Below are positions 52,971-62,630 of a stretch of 64,000 bases of DNA, piece after piece. The DNA comes from Peteryoungia algae (GTDB lineage: Bacteria; Pseudomonadota; Alphaproteobacteria; Rhizobiales; Rhizobiaceae). Position numbers and translations under genes: made by a program. Below the pieces are notes generated by a model. It had not been told where the DNA came from, ran no database searches, and worked only from the letters and a program-made list of their open reading frames with translations. The stretch lies in contig NZ_CP128477.1 of the NCBI RefSeq assembly GCF_030369675.1, positions 1,860,001 through 1,924,000 of the forward strand. The letters run 5' to 3'. How positions within the stretch are numbered: the first letter of the stretch is position 1; every line of letters starts with the position of its first letter.

Positions 52971-53100
52971 GTTTCCACCGACCACCACGATCGGCGGGTA
53001 ATTGGACCATGTGACGGACAAAGCTTGCATTTGCCTTGGCGCCCCACAATGTTAGACCGAAGGGGCGCGGTCCATCTTCGCGCCACAGCTGGAGGATTTC

Positions 53101-54102
53101 ATGCCCATCACCGGTCCGGATATTGTCGTCATTGCACTCGTCGTGCTCGTCATCCTGGTGCTGTTTGCCGGTATCAAGACCGTGCCGCAGGGTTACCGCT
53201 ATACGATCGAACGGTTCGGCCGCTACACGCGCACACTGGAACCGGGCCTCAACCTGATCATCCCCTTCTTCGAGCGCATCGGCGCCAAGATGAATGTCAT
53301 GGAGCAGGTTCTCGACGTTCCCACCCAGGAGGTGATCACCCGGGATAATGCCTCTGTGTCGGCCGACGCGGTTGCCTTCTACCAGGTGTTGAACGCCGCC
53401 GAGGCCGCCTATCAGGTGGCCAATCTGGAAAACGCCATCCTCAACCTGACCATGACCAACATCCGTTCGGTCATGGGCTCGATGGATCTCGATGAACTCC
53501 TCTCCAATCGCGAGGTGATCAACGATCGCCTGCTGCGCGTGGTCGACGAAGCCGTGCGCCCTTGGGGCATCAAGGTCACGCGCGTCGAAATCAAGGACAT
53601 CCAGCCGCCCGCCGATCTCGTCGCGGCCATGGGCCGACAGATGAAGGCCGAGCGTGAAAAGCGTGCCCAGGTCCTGGAAGCCGAGGGCTTCCGCAACGCC
53701 CAGATCCTGCGTGCCGAAGGGGCCAAGCAGTCGGCCATCCTGGAGGCTGAGGGCGAGCGCGAAGCCGCCTACCGCGAAGCGGAAGCCCGCGAACGCCTGG
53801 CGGAAGCGGAAGCCACAGCCACCCGCCTGGTCTCCGAGGCGATCGCCGCCGGTGACGTCAACGCCATCAACTACTTCGTCGCCCAGAAATACACGGAAGC
53901 GATGACCGCGATCGGCACGGCAAGCAATTCGAAGATTGTCCTGATGCCGATGGAAGCGACCTCGTTGATCGGCTCGCTCGGCGGCATCGGCGCCATTGCC
54001 CGCGAAGTCTTCGGAGAAGACAAGCGCCCTGCCCCGGCACGGCCGACGACGCCGACCCGCACCACCCCGCCGATTTCCTCCTTCAACCCCAACGGCGAGT
54101 GA
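53101..54102 (+). CDS. SPFH/stomatin family protein (QmcA-like)
   Basis: A 333-residue membrane protein: one N-terminal hydrophobic helix (about 7-26), then an SPFH/band-7 domain ([30 protein letters not shown]), and a long Ala/Glu-rich coiled coil ([20 protein letters not shown], shown in part) before a short Pro/Thr tail. Such proteins form membrane-associated scaffolds and cooperate with NfeD partners, encoded next here with a four-base overlap. Involvement in membrane protein quality control or lipid microdomains is inferred from the family. Confidence 0.88.
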   Translation: MPITGPDIVVIALVVLVILVLFAGIKTVPQGYRYTIERFGRYTRTLEPGLNLIIPFFERIGAKMNVMEQVLDVPTQEVITRDNASVSADAVAFYQVLNAAEAAYQVANLENAILNLTMTNIRSVMGSMDLDELLSNREVINDRLLRVVDEAVRPWGIKVTRVEIKDIQPPADLVAAMGRQMKAEREKRAQVLEAEGFRNAQILRAEGAKQSAILEAEGEREAAYREAEARERLAEAEATATRLVSEAIAAGDVNAINYFVAQKYTEAMTAIGTASNSKIVLMPMEATSLIGSLGGIGAIAREVFGEDKRPAPARPTTPTRTTPPISSFNPNGE

Positions 54103-54107
54103 CGCCC

Positions 54108-54566
54108 ATGCTTGGCCGGATCATCACCGAACTCGGTCCCTGGAGCTGGTGGGTTCTCGGCATGCTGCTTCTGGCGGCAGAACTCGTGATGCCCGGCGTC
54201 TTTCTGGTCTGGATCGGTCTCGGCGCCGTCCTCACCGGAGCCGTATCGCTGCTGCTCTGGGACGCCGGCTTCTGGACATGGCAGCTGCAGTCACTTCTCT
54301 TCGCCGCCAGTGCCATCGCCTTCACCCTCGCCGGCCGGCGCTATTTTTCGCGGCACGAGACGGACAGCGACCAGCCACTGCTCAACCAGCGCGGCGCAAG
54401 TCTCGTCGGCCGCACGGCGGTCCTCGCCGAACCGATCCGCGAGGGCCGTGGCCGCATCCGCCTGGATGACACTTTCTGGCTGGTGTCTGGCCCCGATCTG
54501 CCGAGCGGGGCAAGGGTCAAGATTATTTCCAGCAACGGCCGAGATCTGACCGTCGAGGAGGCATGA
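54108..54566 (+). CDS. NfeD family membrane protein
   Basis: A 152-residue NfeD-type protein: two to three hydrophobic helices (ELGPWSWWVLGMLLLAAELV, then LVWIGLGAVLTGAVSLLLW) followed by an OB-fold domain (RGASLVGRTAVLAEPI, VKIISSNGRDLTVEE). It lacks the serine protease part of long NfeD proteins. The GTG at 54099 overlaps the stop of the SPFH gene, but homologues match the ATG at 54108 (MLGRIITELG). NfeD proteins work with SPFH partners, so these two are a functional pair. Confidence 0.82.
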   Translation: MLGRIITELGPWSWWVLGMLLLAAELVMPGVFLVWIGLGAVLTGAVSLLLWDAGFWTWQLQSLLFAASAIAFTLAGRRYFSRHETDSDQPLLNQRGASLVGRTAVLAEPIREGRGRIRLDDTFWLVSGPDLPSGARVKIISSNGRDLTVEEA

Positions 54567-54572
54567 AAGCCC

Positions 54573-55568
54573 TCAGGCCACGCCGATCCTGAGCAGGTCA
54601 TGGAAGTGGATGAGGCCGACAGGCGTATTCTCGTCGTCGACGACGATCAGCGCACCGATCCCGTGCTTGTTGATCATCGCCGCCGCGGTCGTGGCAAGCG
54701 CATCGCCCTTGATGACCTTTGGATTGACGGTCATGACATCCTCGACATTGAGGATGGAGAGATCGCGGGCGAGATTACGCGCCATGTCGCCTTCGGTGAC
54801 GATGCCGCAGAGCTTGCCCCTCGCATCGGTAATCCCGACGCATCCGAAATGTTTGTGGGACAGCGTCTTGACCGCCTCGGGCATGGACGTGCCGAGTGGC
54901 ACGAGCGGAAGACGATCGCCGGTATGCATGATGTCACGCACATGGGTGAGTGCTGCGCCCAGCTTCCCGCCCGGATGGAAGGTGCGGAAATCGGACGGCG
55001 AAAAGCCACGTGCTTCCAGAAGTGCGATTGCGATCGCATCTCCGATTGCCAGCTGAAGGACCGCCGATGTCGTCGGCGCCAGCCCGTGCGGGCAGGCTTC
55101 CTGGATCTTTGGCATCAGCAGCACGACGTCGGCATTGCGCGCGAGCGTCGAATTTTCGCCGGCCGTAATCGCGATCAGCGGGATCGAGAACCGGCGCGAA
55201 AAGGCGAGGATGCCCTGCAACTCGGCGGTCTCCCCACCCCAGGAGATCGCAAGGATCGCGTCGTCCTGGGCAATCATGCCGAGATCGCCATGATTGGCTT
55301 CCGCAGGATGCACGAAGAAAGCCGGTGTCCCCGTCGAGGCGAAGGTGGCTGCGATCTTCGAGCCGATATGGCCGCTCTTGCCCACGCCCGTGACGATCAC
55401 GCGGCCGGTGATCTCCCCGATCGTCTTTACGGCGTTGCAGAACGGCGCGGCCAACGGCCCAGCCAGCGCCTCTTCCAACATGCGCAATCCCTCGCGCTCT
55501 ATCGAGACGACCCGGAGAGCGGATTCGGTGGCACTGGCTTCGACGAGATTGACTGCGCGCTTGATCAT
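54573..55568 (-). CDS. kdsD: Arabinose-5-phosphate isomerase (KdsD/KpsF-type)
   Basis: A 331-residue protein with an N-terminal SIS sugar-isomerase domain (VGKSGHIGSKIAATFASTGT, FHPGGKLGAAL) and two C-terminal CBS domains (DIMHTGDRLPLVP, DVMTVNPKVIKGD). It interconverts ribulose and arabinose 5-phosphates, the first step of Kdo synthesis for LPS. I use the ATG at 55568 (MIKRAVNLVE), giving the normal length; the frame is open 100 bases further without a better start. It is convergent with the NfeD gene, stops only 6 bases apart. Confidence 0.88.
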   Translation of the reverse strand: MIKRAVNLVEASATESALRVVSIEREGLRMLEEALAGPLAAPFCNAVKTIGEITGRVIVTGVGKSGHIGSKIAATFASTGTPAFFVHPAEANHGDLGMIAQDDAILAISWGGETAELQGILAFSRRFSIPLIAITAGENSTLARNADVVLLMPKIQEACPHGLAPTTSAVLQLAIGDAIAIALLEARGFSPSDFRTFHPGGKLGAALTHVRDIMHTGDRLPLVPLGTSMPEAVKTLSHKHFGCVGITDARGKLCGIVTEGDMARNLARDLSILNVEDVMTVNPKVIKGDALATTAAAMINKHGIGALIVVDDENTPVGLIHFHDLLRIGVA

Positions 55569-55722
55569 GCCGTCCCTTACTGCGTTTGTCGGCCGCTGTA
55601 AATTCTCGTGCGATGCCGCGGGCTGCGACATCTCGATCAGAAGCACAACCATGCGCCCGAAACCAAACATTAACCATCAGGCTTTACGTTTGGGTAAGTA
55701 TTGCAGATTGCCGGGCCCAGGA

Positions 55723-57276
55723 ATGAACTCAATCGAAAAACGGGATATGCGCGGCACAGGCCGCCTCGGGCTGCGCGCCTTTGCGGGCGCGCTGGCGCTG
55801 TCCGTGTTCGTGCATCCATCCCTTCTCGCCGCCCAACAGACGGCAACGACCGGTTCGACATCGCAAGCCACCCTTCCCACCTGGTCCCCTCTGAACGGGT
55901 CGGGACAAACAACGTCCGACGGCACCGCAGCGACGGCCGCATCGGCGGCGCCACAGACCGCCGCGTCCGCATCGGCGACCACAACCGATGCCATGGCAAC
56001 CGGCACTGTGGCACCCGACAACCAGACACTGGAACCGCTCGCCGATCCGGACGCCATCCCTGTCGAGGAAGATATCGGCCGGCAGAACCTGCGCGTGACG
56101 CGTCTCGACAACCCGACTGCCGACCGCATCCGCCGCGAACTCGATACGGAAGACGACAGCGGCATCCGCCTCGGCACTCTGATCCTGCGCCCTTCGATCA
56201 GCCAGAAACTGGGCAGCGAAACGGAAAAGAGCGGAGGCGTGAAAGACGACCGCATCTTCTCCGAAACCGGCCTCAAGGGCACGCTCACATCAGACTGGTC
56301 GCGCCATGAACTCTCCATTGGCGCCGAAGGCGCATGGCAGGAAACGCTGTCAGGAGACGATACCGACAAGCCCAGCGCCAACATTGACGCACGCCTGCGA
56401 CTCGATCTTGCCGATGACACCATCGCCACCCTGTCCGGCTCCTACAGCTTCGGCCGCGAAGACAGCGACGATCCGAACGCCGTCACGGGCGCCACGGTCC
56501 AGTCCGGGGTCCATCAATATGGTGCAGGCGCATCGATCGAGCGGGACTTCGGCCTGATCCGTGGCTCCATTGCAGCCGACGTCATGCGCTTCCAGTATTC
56601 CGACGCCCAGCTTTCGGATGGCTCGACGCTCGAGCGCAGCGACCGAAACCGCAACCGCTATGCCTTGACCGGCCGAGTGGGTTACGAGCTCTCGCCCGCC
56701 CTCATACCCTTTGTCGAAGGCACGATCGGACGGATCGATTATGACGATGTCGCGGATTCCAGCGGCTATCGCCGCTCGGCCGATCTCTATGGCGCCAGGA
56801 CCGGTGTGGCCGTTGATCTTGGCGAAAAACTGCGTGGCGAGATCGCCGTCGGACAGGAAATCCAGAAATTCGAAGACGGGAGACTGGCGGAATTGTCGGC
56901 GCTGACCGTGGATGGCAACATCCTCTGGTCCCCGCGCGAAGGCACGAGCATCGACGTGACGCTCGACACGAGCATCGACCCGTCGACAACCGCCGGCGTG
57001 AACGGCGCGACGATCCATCGCCTCACGGCGCAGCTTTCCCATGATCTGCGCACGAACCTTGTCGCCCGCCTGACCGGCGGCACGACGTTTACGCGTTATG
57101 ACGGGGATGCGGCGACGGCTGACACGACCGCTTATCTGGCAGGCGCCGGCCTGACCTGGAAGATCAACCGTCACCTGGACGCCACCGCAGATCTCACCTA
57201 CGAGCGCACGCACTACACGTCCGGCGTGGACAATGACAGCCTGACGGCGCTGGTGGGCCTGACCGCCAAGCGCTGA
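55723..57276 (+). CDS. Outer membrane beta-barrel protein
   Basis: A 517-residue exported protein. After a signal peptide (LRAFAGALALSVFVHPSLLA) and a Thr/Ala/Ser-rich linker of about 100 residues, the C-terminal ~370 residues alternate hydrophobic and polar residues in about 20 beta strands (for example SWRHELSIGAEGAWQE-type patterns and HLDATADLTYERTHYTSG), typical of a membrane beta-barrel (BBP2-like family). Function unknown; near kdsD and galU, so a link to envelope polysaccharide is possible but unproven. I prefer the ATG at 55723 to the internal one at 55747. Confidence 0.7.
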   Translation: MNSIEKRDMRGTGRLGLRAFAGALALSVFVHPSLLAAQQTATTGSTSQATLPTWSPLNGSGQTTSDGTAATAASAAPQTAASASATTTDAMATGTVAPDNQTLEPLADPDAIPVEEDIGRQNLRVTRLDNPTADRIRRELDTEDDSGIRLGTLILRPSISQKLGSETEKSGGVKDDRIFSETGLKGTLTSDWSRHELSIGAEGAWQETLSGDDTDKPSANIDARLRLDLADDTIATLSGSYSFGREDSDDPNAVTGATVQSGVHQYGAGASIERDFGLIRGSIAADVMRFQYSDAQLSDGSTLERSDRNRNRYALTGRVGYELSPALIPFVEGTIGRIDYDDVADSSGYRRSADLYGARTGVAVDLGEKLRGEIAVGQEIQKFEDGRLAELSALTVDGNILWSPREGTSIDVTLDTSIDPSTTAGVNGATIHRLTAQLSHDLRTNLVARLTGGTTFTRYDGDAATADTTAYLAGAGLTWKINRHLDATADLTYERTHYTSGVDNDSLTALVGLTAKR

Positions 57277-57296
57277 GCCCGGCGGTCAGAACGCTA

Positions 57297-58184
57297 TTAC
57301 TTGAGGGCTGCGAGCAACGCCTTCAGCTGGTCTTCGATCGCCGGGCGGATGTCGGCGCGCTCGATGGCGAAGGCGACGTTGGCCAGGATGAAGCCATCCT
57401 TGGAACCGCAGTCGAAGGTCTGGCCCTTGAAGTGGTATCCGGAAAAATCCTGTTCCTTGGCAAGCTTCAGCATGCCATCGGTAAGCTGGATCTCATTGCC
57501 GGCGCCGCGCTCCTGTGTCGACAGGATCTCGAAAATTTCGGGCTGCAGGATGTAGCGGCCGTTGATGAAGAAGTTGGAGGGCGCAGACCCCTTCGCCGGC
57601 TTTTCCACCATCTGGTTGATCTTGAAGCCGCCTTCCAGCGTCTCGCCGACACCGACAATGCCGTATTTGTGCGCCTGTTCCGGCGCACATTCCTCGACCG
57701 CCACGATATTGCCGCCGGTCTTCTCGTAAAGTTCGACCATGCCCTTGAGGCAACCCTTTTCAGCGCGCATAATCATGTCAGGCAGAAGAAGGGCGAAGGG
57801 TTCGTGCCCCACGATGTCGCGTGCACACCAGACGGCGTGTCCGAGACCCAGCGGTTCCTGTTGGCGCGTAAAGCTGGTCTGGCCGGCAGTCGGCTGAAGC
57901 GAGTCGAGCAGCAGGAGTTCGGCATTCTTGTTGCGGGCTTTCAGCGTCTGCTCGAGTTCGAACTGGATGTCGAAATAATCCTCGATGACCGCTTTGCCTC
58001 GGCCGGTCACGAAGACGAGATGCTCAATCCCGGCCTCGATGGCCTCGTCGACCACATACTGGATGACTGGCTTGTCGACGACGGTGAGCATTTCCTTTGG
58101 CACCGCCTTGGTGGCCGGCAGAAAACGGGTGCCGAGGCCGGCAACGGGAAACACGGCTTTCCGGAGCTTTTTAGTCTGAACCAC
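57297..58184 (-). CDS. galU: UTP-glucose-1-phosphate uridylyltransferase
   Basis: A 295-residue nucleotidyltransferase. It has the nucleotide loop [22 protein letters not shown], the [18 protein letters not shown] segment, [10 protein letters not shown] and the [13 protein letters not shown] glucose-phosphate motif. It makes UDP-glucose, precursor for exopolysaccharide and other envelope glycans, called ExoN in rhizobia. Length typical. It is convergent with the beta-barrel gene and divergent from mltB-like. Confidence 0.95.
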   Translation of the reverse strand: MVQTKKLRKAVFPVAGLGTRFLPATKAVPKEMLTVVDKPVIQYVVDEAIEAGIEHLVFVTGRGKAVIEDYFDIQFELEQTLKARNKNAELLLLDSLQPTAGQTSFTRQQEPLGLGHAVWCARDIVGHEPFALLLPDMIMRAEKGCLKGMVELYEKTGGNIVAVEECAPEQAHKYGIVGVGETLEGGFKINQMVEKPAKGSAPSNFFINGRYILQPEIFEILSTQERGAGNEIQLTDGMLKLAKEQDFSGYHFKGQTFDCGSKDGFILANVAFAIERADIRPAIEDQLKALLAALK

Positions 58185-58379
58185 TCATCCCTCCTGGAGG
58201 ATATAATCGATTAACGCCATCATGACGCCGTTACGCCCAGTAACATATAATTGCTTCGAAATGGCAAAGACTAAGCCTGGGCGAACAGCGTGGTAAACGG
58301 TTTGTTGACTGAACAGCGTTAACCTGTCGTGAACAGCCTTTGTTCCGGCTGCCCACACGAGAATGCACGGGAGATGCCC

Positions 58380-59591
58380 ATGAAAAGACACCGCCCCAGC
58401 CTGCTCGGCGCGATTGCCCTGACCCTGTCGGCGGCGCTCATCCCGCTGGACGCCTTCGCGGACGCTGGCTTCCAGAAATGGATTCGCGACTTTTATCCGA
58501 CGGCCGCAAAGGCCGGGATTAGCGAACGCACCTATCGCCAGGCGTTCAACGGCGTGAACGAGCCTGATCAGTTCGTACTCGAAAAGGCGGCATACCAGCC
58601 GGAGTTCAAGTCGGAGATCTGGGACTATCTCGATAGCCGCGTGAACCCCTATACCGTGAAGGTCGGCCAGGAAATGCTGGCGAAGCATGGCCGGCTGCTG
58701 ACGGCGCTGGAAAACCATTTCGGCGTCGACAAGCATGTGCTGCTCGCGATCTGGTCGATGGAATCGAATTATGGCGCAGCGCTCGAGCGTCCGGACCGTC
58801 TGCACAACGTGCCGCGTTCGCTGGCCACACTCGCCTATGCCGACCGCAAGCGCGCCAAATTCGCCCGCTCGCAGCTGATTGCCGCACTCAAGATGCTGCA
58901 GAACGGCGACGTGTCCAACAAGAACCTCATGGGATCCTGGGCCGGCGCCATGGGCCATACCCAGTTCATTCCGACGAGCTACCTGCTGTACGGCGTCGAT
59001 GCCGACGGCAATGGCGACAAGGACATCTGGCATTCGATCCCCGACGCGCTGGCGACGGCCGCCAACCTCCTTGCCAAGAACAATTGGCAGACGGGCCGCA
59101 CGTGGGGATATGAGATTGTCGTGCCGAAAGGCGGCCACAAATACAGCGGCCAGACCAAGACCGTTGCCCAGTGGCAGGCACTCGGCTTTGCCCGTCCGAC
59201 CGGCAAGGGGTTCCGCAATGGCAGCGAGCGCGCCGAACTCAAGATGCTCGGCGGCTCCGGCGGCCCGGGCTTCCTGATGACCAAGAACTTCTTCGTCATC
59301 AAGCGCTACAACGCCGCCGACAGCTATGCGCTCGGCGTCGGCCTTCTCGCCGACGAAATCGCTGGATACGGCGGCATGAAACAGCGCTGGCCGCGGCCGA
59401 ACGGCACGCTCGACATGAAGGAAAAATTCGAGCTGCAGACACGCTTGCAGGCGCTTGGCTACTACGACGGCAAGATTGACGGCAATTTCGGCTCCGGCTC
59501 GAAGGCCGCGATCACGGCCATTCAGCAACGCCTTGGCATGTCCGTCGATGGCCAGCCCTCACGCGTTCTGCTCGATGCCCTGCGCAACTGA
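58380..59591 (+). CDS. Lytic murein transglycosylase (MltB-like)
   Basis: A 403-residue periplasmic enzyme: signal peptide (LLGAIALTLSAALIPLDAFA), then a soluble lytic transglycosylase domain with the catalytic Glu128 in AIWSMESNYG and the AGAMGHTQFIPTSYL segment, and a C-terminal peptidoglycan-binding domain (LQTRLQALGYYDGKIDGNFG). It cleaves the glycan strand to form 1,6-anhydro-MurNAc ends. I take the second ATG (58380), with GGGAG at a good distance; the ATG at 58374 is also possible. Divergent from galU across a spacer with repeated GAACAGC. Confidence 0.88.
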   Translation: MKRHRPSLLGAIALTLSAALIPLDAFADAGFQKWIRDFYPTAAKAGISERTYRQAFNGVNEPDQFVLEKAAYQPEFKSEIWDYLDSRVNPYTVKVGQEMLAKHGRLLTALENHFGVDKHVLLAIWSMESNYGAALERPDRLHNVPRSLATLAYADRKRAKFARSQLIAALKMLQNGDVSNKNLMGSWAGAMGHTQFIPTSYLLYGVDADGNGDKDIWHSIPDALATAANLLAKNNWQTGRTWGYEIVVPKGGHKYSGQTKTVAQWQALGFARPTGKGFRNGSERAELKMLGGSGGPGFLMTKNFFVIKRYNAADSYALGVGLLADEIAGYGGMKQRWPRPNGTLDMKEKFELQTRLQALGYYDGKIDGNFGSGSKAAITAIQQRLGMSVDGQPSRVLLDALRN

Positions 59592-59708
59592 TCGCCACCG
59601 CGCAGAGCATTGCATAGATTGACTTGCCGTCCGCCGCGATCCAGAAACATGGGATCGCGGCGGAATGTTTTTCCAGGCAAGGCCGTGGCGACAGCGAAGG
59701 AGTTTGAC

Positions 59709-60908
59709 TTGAAGAGCTTGCGCGGAAAACCTGCCCGCTTGCTGTGTTTCGGCCTCGCCCTGATGCTGGCCGCGACGGCCTTTGTCGGCTCGACCGCGCA
59801 GGCACAGCAGCCGGAGCGCCGCCGCAACTTGCTTGAGCTTCTCTTCGGTCAGCGCCAGCCGGCATATGTGCCGCCGCAGAACGTCCAGCGTCCGCGAGAG
59901 GGCAAGGTCCGCAAGAAAAGCAGTGGCAGCGTCACCACGATCAAGACGCGCGCGCCAACGACACGCGCTGCGGCCGCTCCGCCACCGCCGCCGAAGCTCG
60001 ACACCGCCAAGAAGGTGCTCGTGGTCGGCGACTTTGTCGCGAGTTCCTTGGGTGACGGACTGAAGACCGCCTTCGAGGGATCCCCCGGTGTCGTGGTCGA
60101 GAACCGGGCAAACGGATCCTCGGGCCTTGTGCGCGACGATTTCTACGACTGGCCCGGCGCGCTTCCGGCCATCGTCGCGGAGGTCAACCCCAGCGTTCTG
60201 GTGATCCAGGTTGGCGCCAATGACCGGCAACAACTCGTGACCCCGGACGGTCGTCTCGATTTCCGCACCGACCCCTGGTTCAGCGCCTATGGCGAACGCG
60301 TCACCCGCCTGGCGACGATTGCTGCTGAAACGCGCGTGCCCGTGATCTGGGTCGGCCTGCCCGCCTTCCGGCCGCAGAACATGACGGCCGATGCGCTGCG
60401 TCTCAACGCCATTTATCGATCCAGCATCGAGAAGCTGAACGGCGAATTCGTCGATGTCTGGGAAGGCTTCGTCGACCAGGAAGGACGCTTCATAGTCACC
60501 GGCTCCGACATCAACGGCCAGCCGGTGCGCCTGCGCGGCAATGACGGCATCGGCTTTACCAGCCCCGGCAAGCGCAAACTCGCCTTCTATGTCGAAAAAT
60601 CCGTGCGCCGTTATCTCGGCGACATGACGAGCCCGGATCTGATCCGGCTCGATGCGACGAACCTTCCAGCTCTGGTGAGCTTGCCGCCCTCGGAGAACAA
60701 GAGCATCATCACCACCCCGCCGATCGATCTCTTCGATCCGCAACTCGACGGCGCGGACGAACTGCTCGGCGGTACGCTGCCGCCATCATCGACATTTCCC
60801 ACCCCCCGCGACCAGCTCGTCCAGAACGGCAGTCTGCCGGATCCGCCGGTCGGGAGGGTGGACTATGTAAAGCGCGCGCCGCCGGCGCCAGAGACTGCGA
60901 CGCCCTGA
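59709..60908 (+). CDS. DUF459 SGNH-like protein, probably inactive
   Basis: A 399-residue exported protein. After a signal peptide (LLCFGLALMLAATAFVGSTA) and a basic/Pro-rich linker comes a DUF459 SGNH-hydrolase-like domain: VLVVGDFVASSLGDGL, VIQVGANDRQQL, VIWVGLPAFRPQNM. The block-I Ser of SGNH enzymes is Phe here (GDF, residues 107-109) and the usual block-V His is Gly (DGIGFTSPG), so catalysis by the standard mechanism is unlikely. The start is a TTG (59709) with AAGGAG six bases upstream. It follows the transglycosylase and is probably a periplasmic envelope protein. Confidence 0.8.
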   Translation: MKSLRGKPARLLCFGLALMLAATAFVGSTAQAQQPERRRNLLELLFGQRQPAYVPPQNVQRPREGKVRKKSSGSVTTIKTRAPTTRAAAAPPPPPKLDTAKKVLVVGDFVASSLGDGLKTAFEGSPGVVVENRANGSSGLVRDDFYDWPGALPAIVAEVNPSVLVIQVGANDRQQLVTPDGRLDFRTDPWFSAYGERVTRLATIAAETRVPVIWVGLPAFRPQNMTADALRLNAIYRSSIEKLNGEFVDVWEGFVDQEGRFIVTGSDINGQPVRLRGNDGIGFTSPGKRKLAFYVEKSVRRYLGDMTSPDLIRLDATNLPALVSLPPSENKSIITTPPIDLFDPQLDGADELLGGTLPPSSTFPTPRDQLVQNGSLPDPPVGRVDYVKRAPPAPETATP

Positions 60909-60931
60909 TCATCGCCGAATACGGACCGAAC

Positions 60932-60961
60932 AAAAAAGGCCGCCTCCCGGGCGACCTTTTT
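60932..60961. terminator. Terminator between the DUF459 gene and gltD
   Basis: AAAAAGG-CGCC pairs with GGCG-CCTTTTT around TCCC-GG, with A- and T-rich flanks, so it can act on both convergent transcripts. Confidence 0.75.
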
Positions 60962-60989
60962 CTTTAAATCGGTACATGATTGACGCGCA

Positions 60990-62444
60990 TCAGCGCGGCA
61001 AAACACTTTCGCCCATCAGCGCCTCGTCGATGGCGCGTGCGGCCTGGCGGCCTTCGCGGATCGCCCAGACAACCAGCGACTGGCCGCGACGGGCGTCGCC
61101 GGCGACCCAGACCTTGTCCACGGATGAACGATAGTCCTTGTCATTGGCAACGACATTGGTCGAACCGCGACGGTCCATATTCAGCTCAAGCTTGCCATCG
61201 AGGTCTTTGAGCACGCTGTCGGTGAACGGACCGGAGAAGCCAATGGCGATGAAGGCGAGATCCGCCTTGATGATGAACTCGGTGCCTGGGATCGGCTTGC
61301 GACGCTCATCCACCTGGCAACACTTCACGCCGGTCAGCACACCGTCTTCGCCAACGAATTCGAGCGTGGCAACCTGAAATTCGCGGTTGGCGCCTTCGGC
61401 CTGGGAGGAAGAGGTTCGCATCTTCGTCGCCCAGAAGGGCCAGATCGCAAGCTTGTCTTCCGTCTGCGGCGGACGCGGACGAATGTCGAGCTGGGTCACC
61501 TTGACGGCGCCCTGGCGGAAGGCCGTGCCGACGCAGTCGGATGCCGTATCACCACCACCGACGACGACGACATGCTTGCCACCGGCGAGGATCGGATCGG
61601 CCGGCCAGCCGATACTATCGATGTTCTCACGGCCGACCCGGCGGTTCTGCTGCACGAGATACGGCATGGCATCATGCACGCCATGGAACTCGACGCCGGG
61701 AATGCCGGCCTCACGCGGGGTTTCCGAACCGCCGCAATAGAGCACCGCGTCATAGTCTGCCCGCAGCGTCTCGACCGTCACGTCGACGCCGACGTTCACG
61801 CCACAATGGAAGGTGACGTTTTCCCCCTTCATCTGCTCGACACGGCGGTCGATGAAGTTCTTTTCCATCTTGAAGTCCGGGATGCCGTAGCGCAGCAGCC
61901 CACCGGGCTTAGACTCACGCTCATAGACATGCACCTCGTGGCCGGCCCGACCCAGCTGCTGGGCAGCAGCGAGGCCTGAGGGTCCGGAACCGATGACCGC
62001 AACCTTCTTGCCGGTATGGATCGTCGCCGGCTGCGGCACGATGAAGCCGAGCTCATAGGCCTTGTCGGCAATCGCCTGCTCGACGGTCTTGATCGCAACC
62101 GGGCTGTCTTCAAGGTTCAGCGTGCAGGCTTCCTCGCAAGGCGCTGGGCAAACGCGACCGGTGAATTCCGGGAAGTTGTTCGTCGAGTGGAGGTTGCGGA
62201 TCGCCTCCTCCCACTTGTTGTTGTAGACGAGGTCGTTCCAGTCCGGGATCTGGTTGTGAACAGGACAGCCGGTCGGACCATGGCAATAGGGAATGCCACA
62301 ATCCATGCAGCGTGCCGCCTGCTTGGTGACCTCAGCATCCGACATGGGGATGGTGAATTCGCGGAAATGGCGGATGCGGTCGGAGGCCGGCTGATACTTC
62401 GCCACCTGCCGGTCGATTTCCATGAAACCTGTAACCTTGCCCAT
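60990..62444 (-). CDS. gltD: Glutamate synthase, small subunit
   Basis: A 484-residue NADPH-linked subunit of glutamate synthase (GOGAT). The N-terminal part carries two 4Fe-4S cysteine motifs (CMDCGIPYCHGPTGCP, CPAPCEEACTLN), then an FAD motif VAVIGSGPSGLAAAQQLGRA and an NADPH motif VVVVGGGDTASDC. It passes electrons from NADPH to the large subunit, which makes glutamate from glutamine and 2-oxoglutarate. It is the last gene of the gltB-small membrane protein-gltD unit, separated by 15 bases from the small gene. Confidence 0.96.
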   Translation of the reverse strand: MGKVTGFMEIDRQVAKYQPASDRIRHFREFTIPMSDAEVTKQAARCMDCGIPYCHGPTGCPVHNQIPDWNDLVYNNKWEEAIRNLHSTNNFPEFTGRVCPAPCEEACTLNLEDSPVAIKTVEQAIADKAYELGFIVPQPATIHTGKKVAVIGSGPSGLAAAQQLGRAGHEVHVYERESKPGGLLRYGIPDFKMEKNFIDRRVEQMKGENVTFHCGVNVGVDVTVETLRADYDAVLYCGGSETPREAGIPGVEFHGVHDAMPYLVQQNRRVGRENIDSIGWPADPILAGGKHVVVVGGGDTASDCVGTAFRQGAVKVTQLDIRPRPPQTEDKLAIWPFWATKMRTSSSQAEGANREFQVATLEFVGEDGVLTGVKCCQVDERRKPIPGTEFIIKADLAFIAIGFSGPFTDSVLKDLDGKLELNMDRRGSTNVVANDKDYRSSVDKVWVAGDARRGQSLVVWAIREGRQAARAIDEALMGESVLPR

Positions 62445-62459
62445 TCTCTTTCCCTCAGC

Positions 62460-62630
62460 TCACAGAGGCGGCCATTGCGGCCCCCAGTACCAGTAGGCGA
62501 TAGCGATCACCGCCCCCAGCACTACGAATTCCAAAACAAGCGCACCATTGACGAGTGCGGCGACCGTTGGAACGGCCGCAGCAATTGCCACGGCCATTCC
62601 TAGATGGACGATACGTCCCTTGCGATTCAC
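62460..62630 (-). CDS. Small membrane protein inside the glutamate synthase operon
   Basis: A 56-residue protein from a GTG that overlaps the gltB stop by four bases (GTGA). It begins with the basic segment [10 protein letters not shown], then two hydrophobic stretches ([20 protein letters not shown] and [18 protein letters not shown]) and ends with PQWPPL. Coupled translation and the clean stop just before gltD argue that it is real. Its role is unknown; it might anchor GOGAT to the membrane or be unrelated. Read directly from the sequence. Confidence 0.62.
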   Translation of the reverse strand: MNRKGRIVHLGMAVAIAAAVPTVAALVNGALVLEFVVLGAVIAIAYWYWGPQWPPL

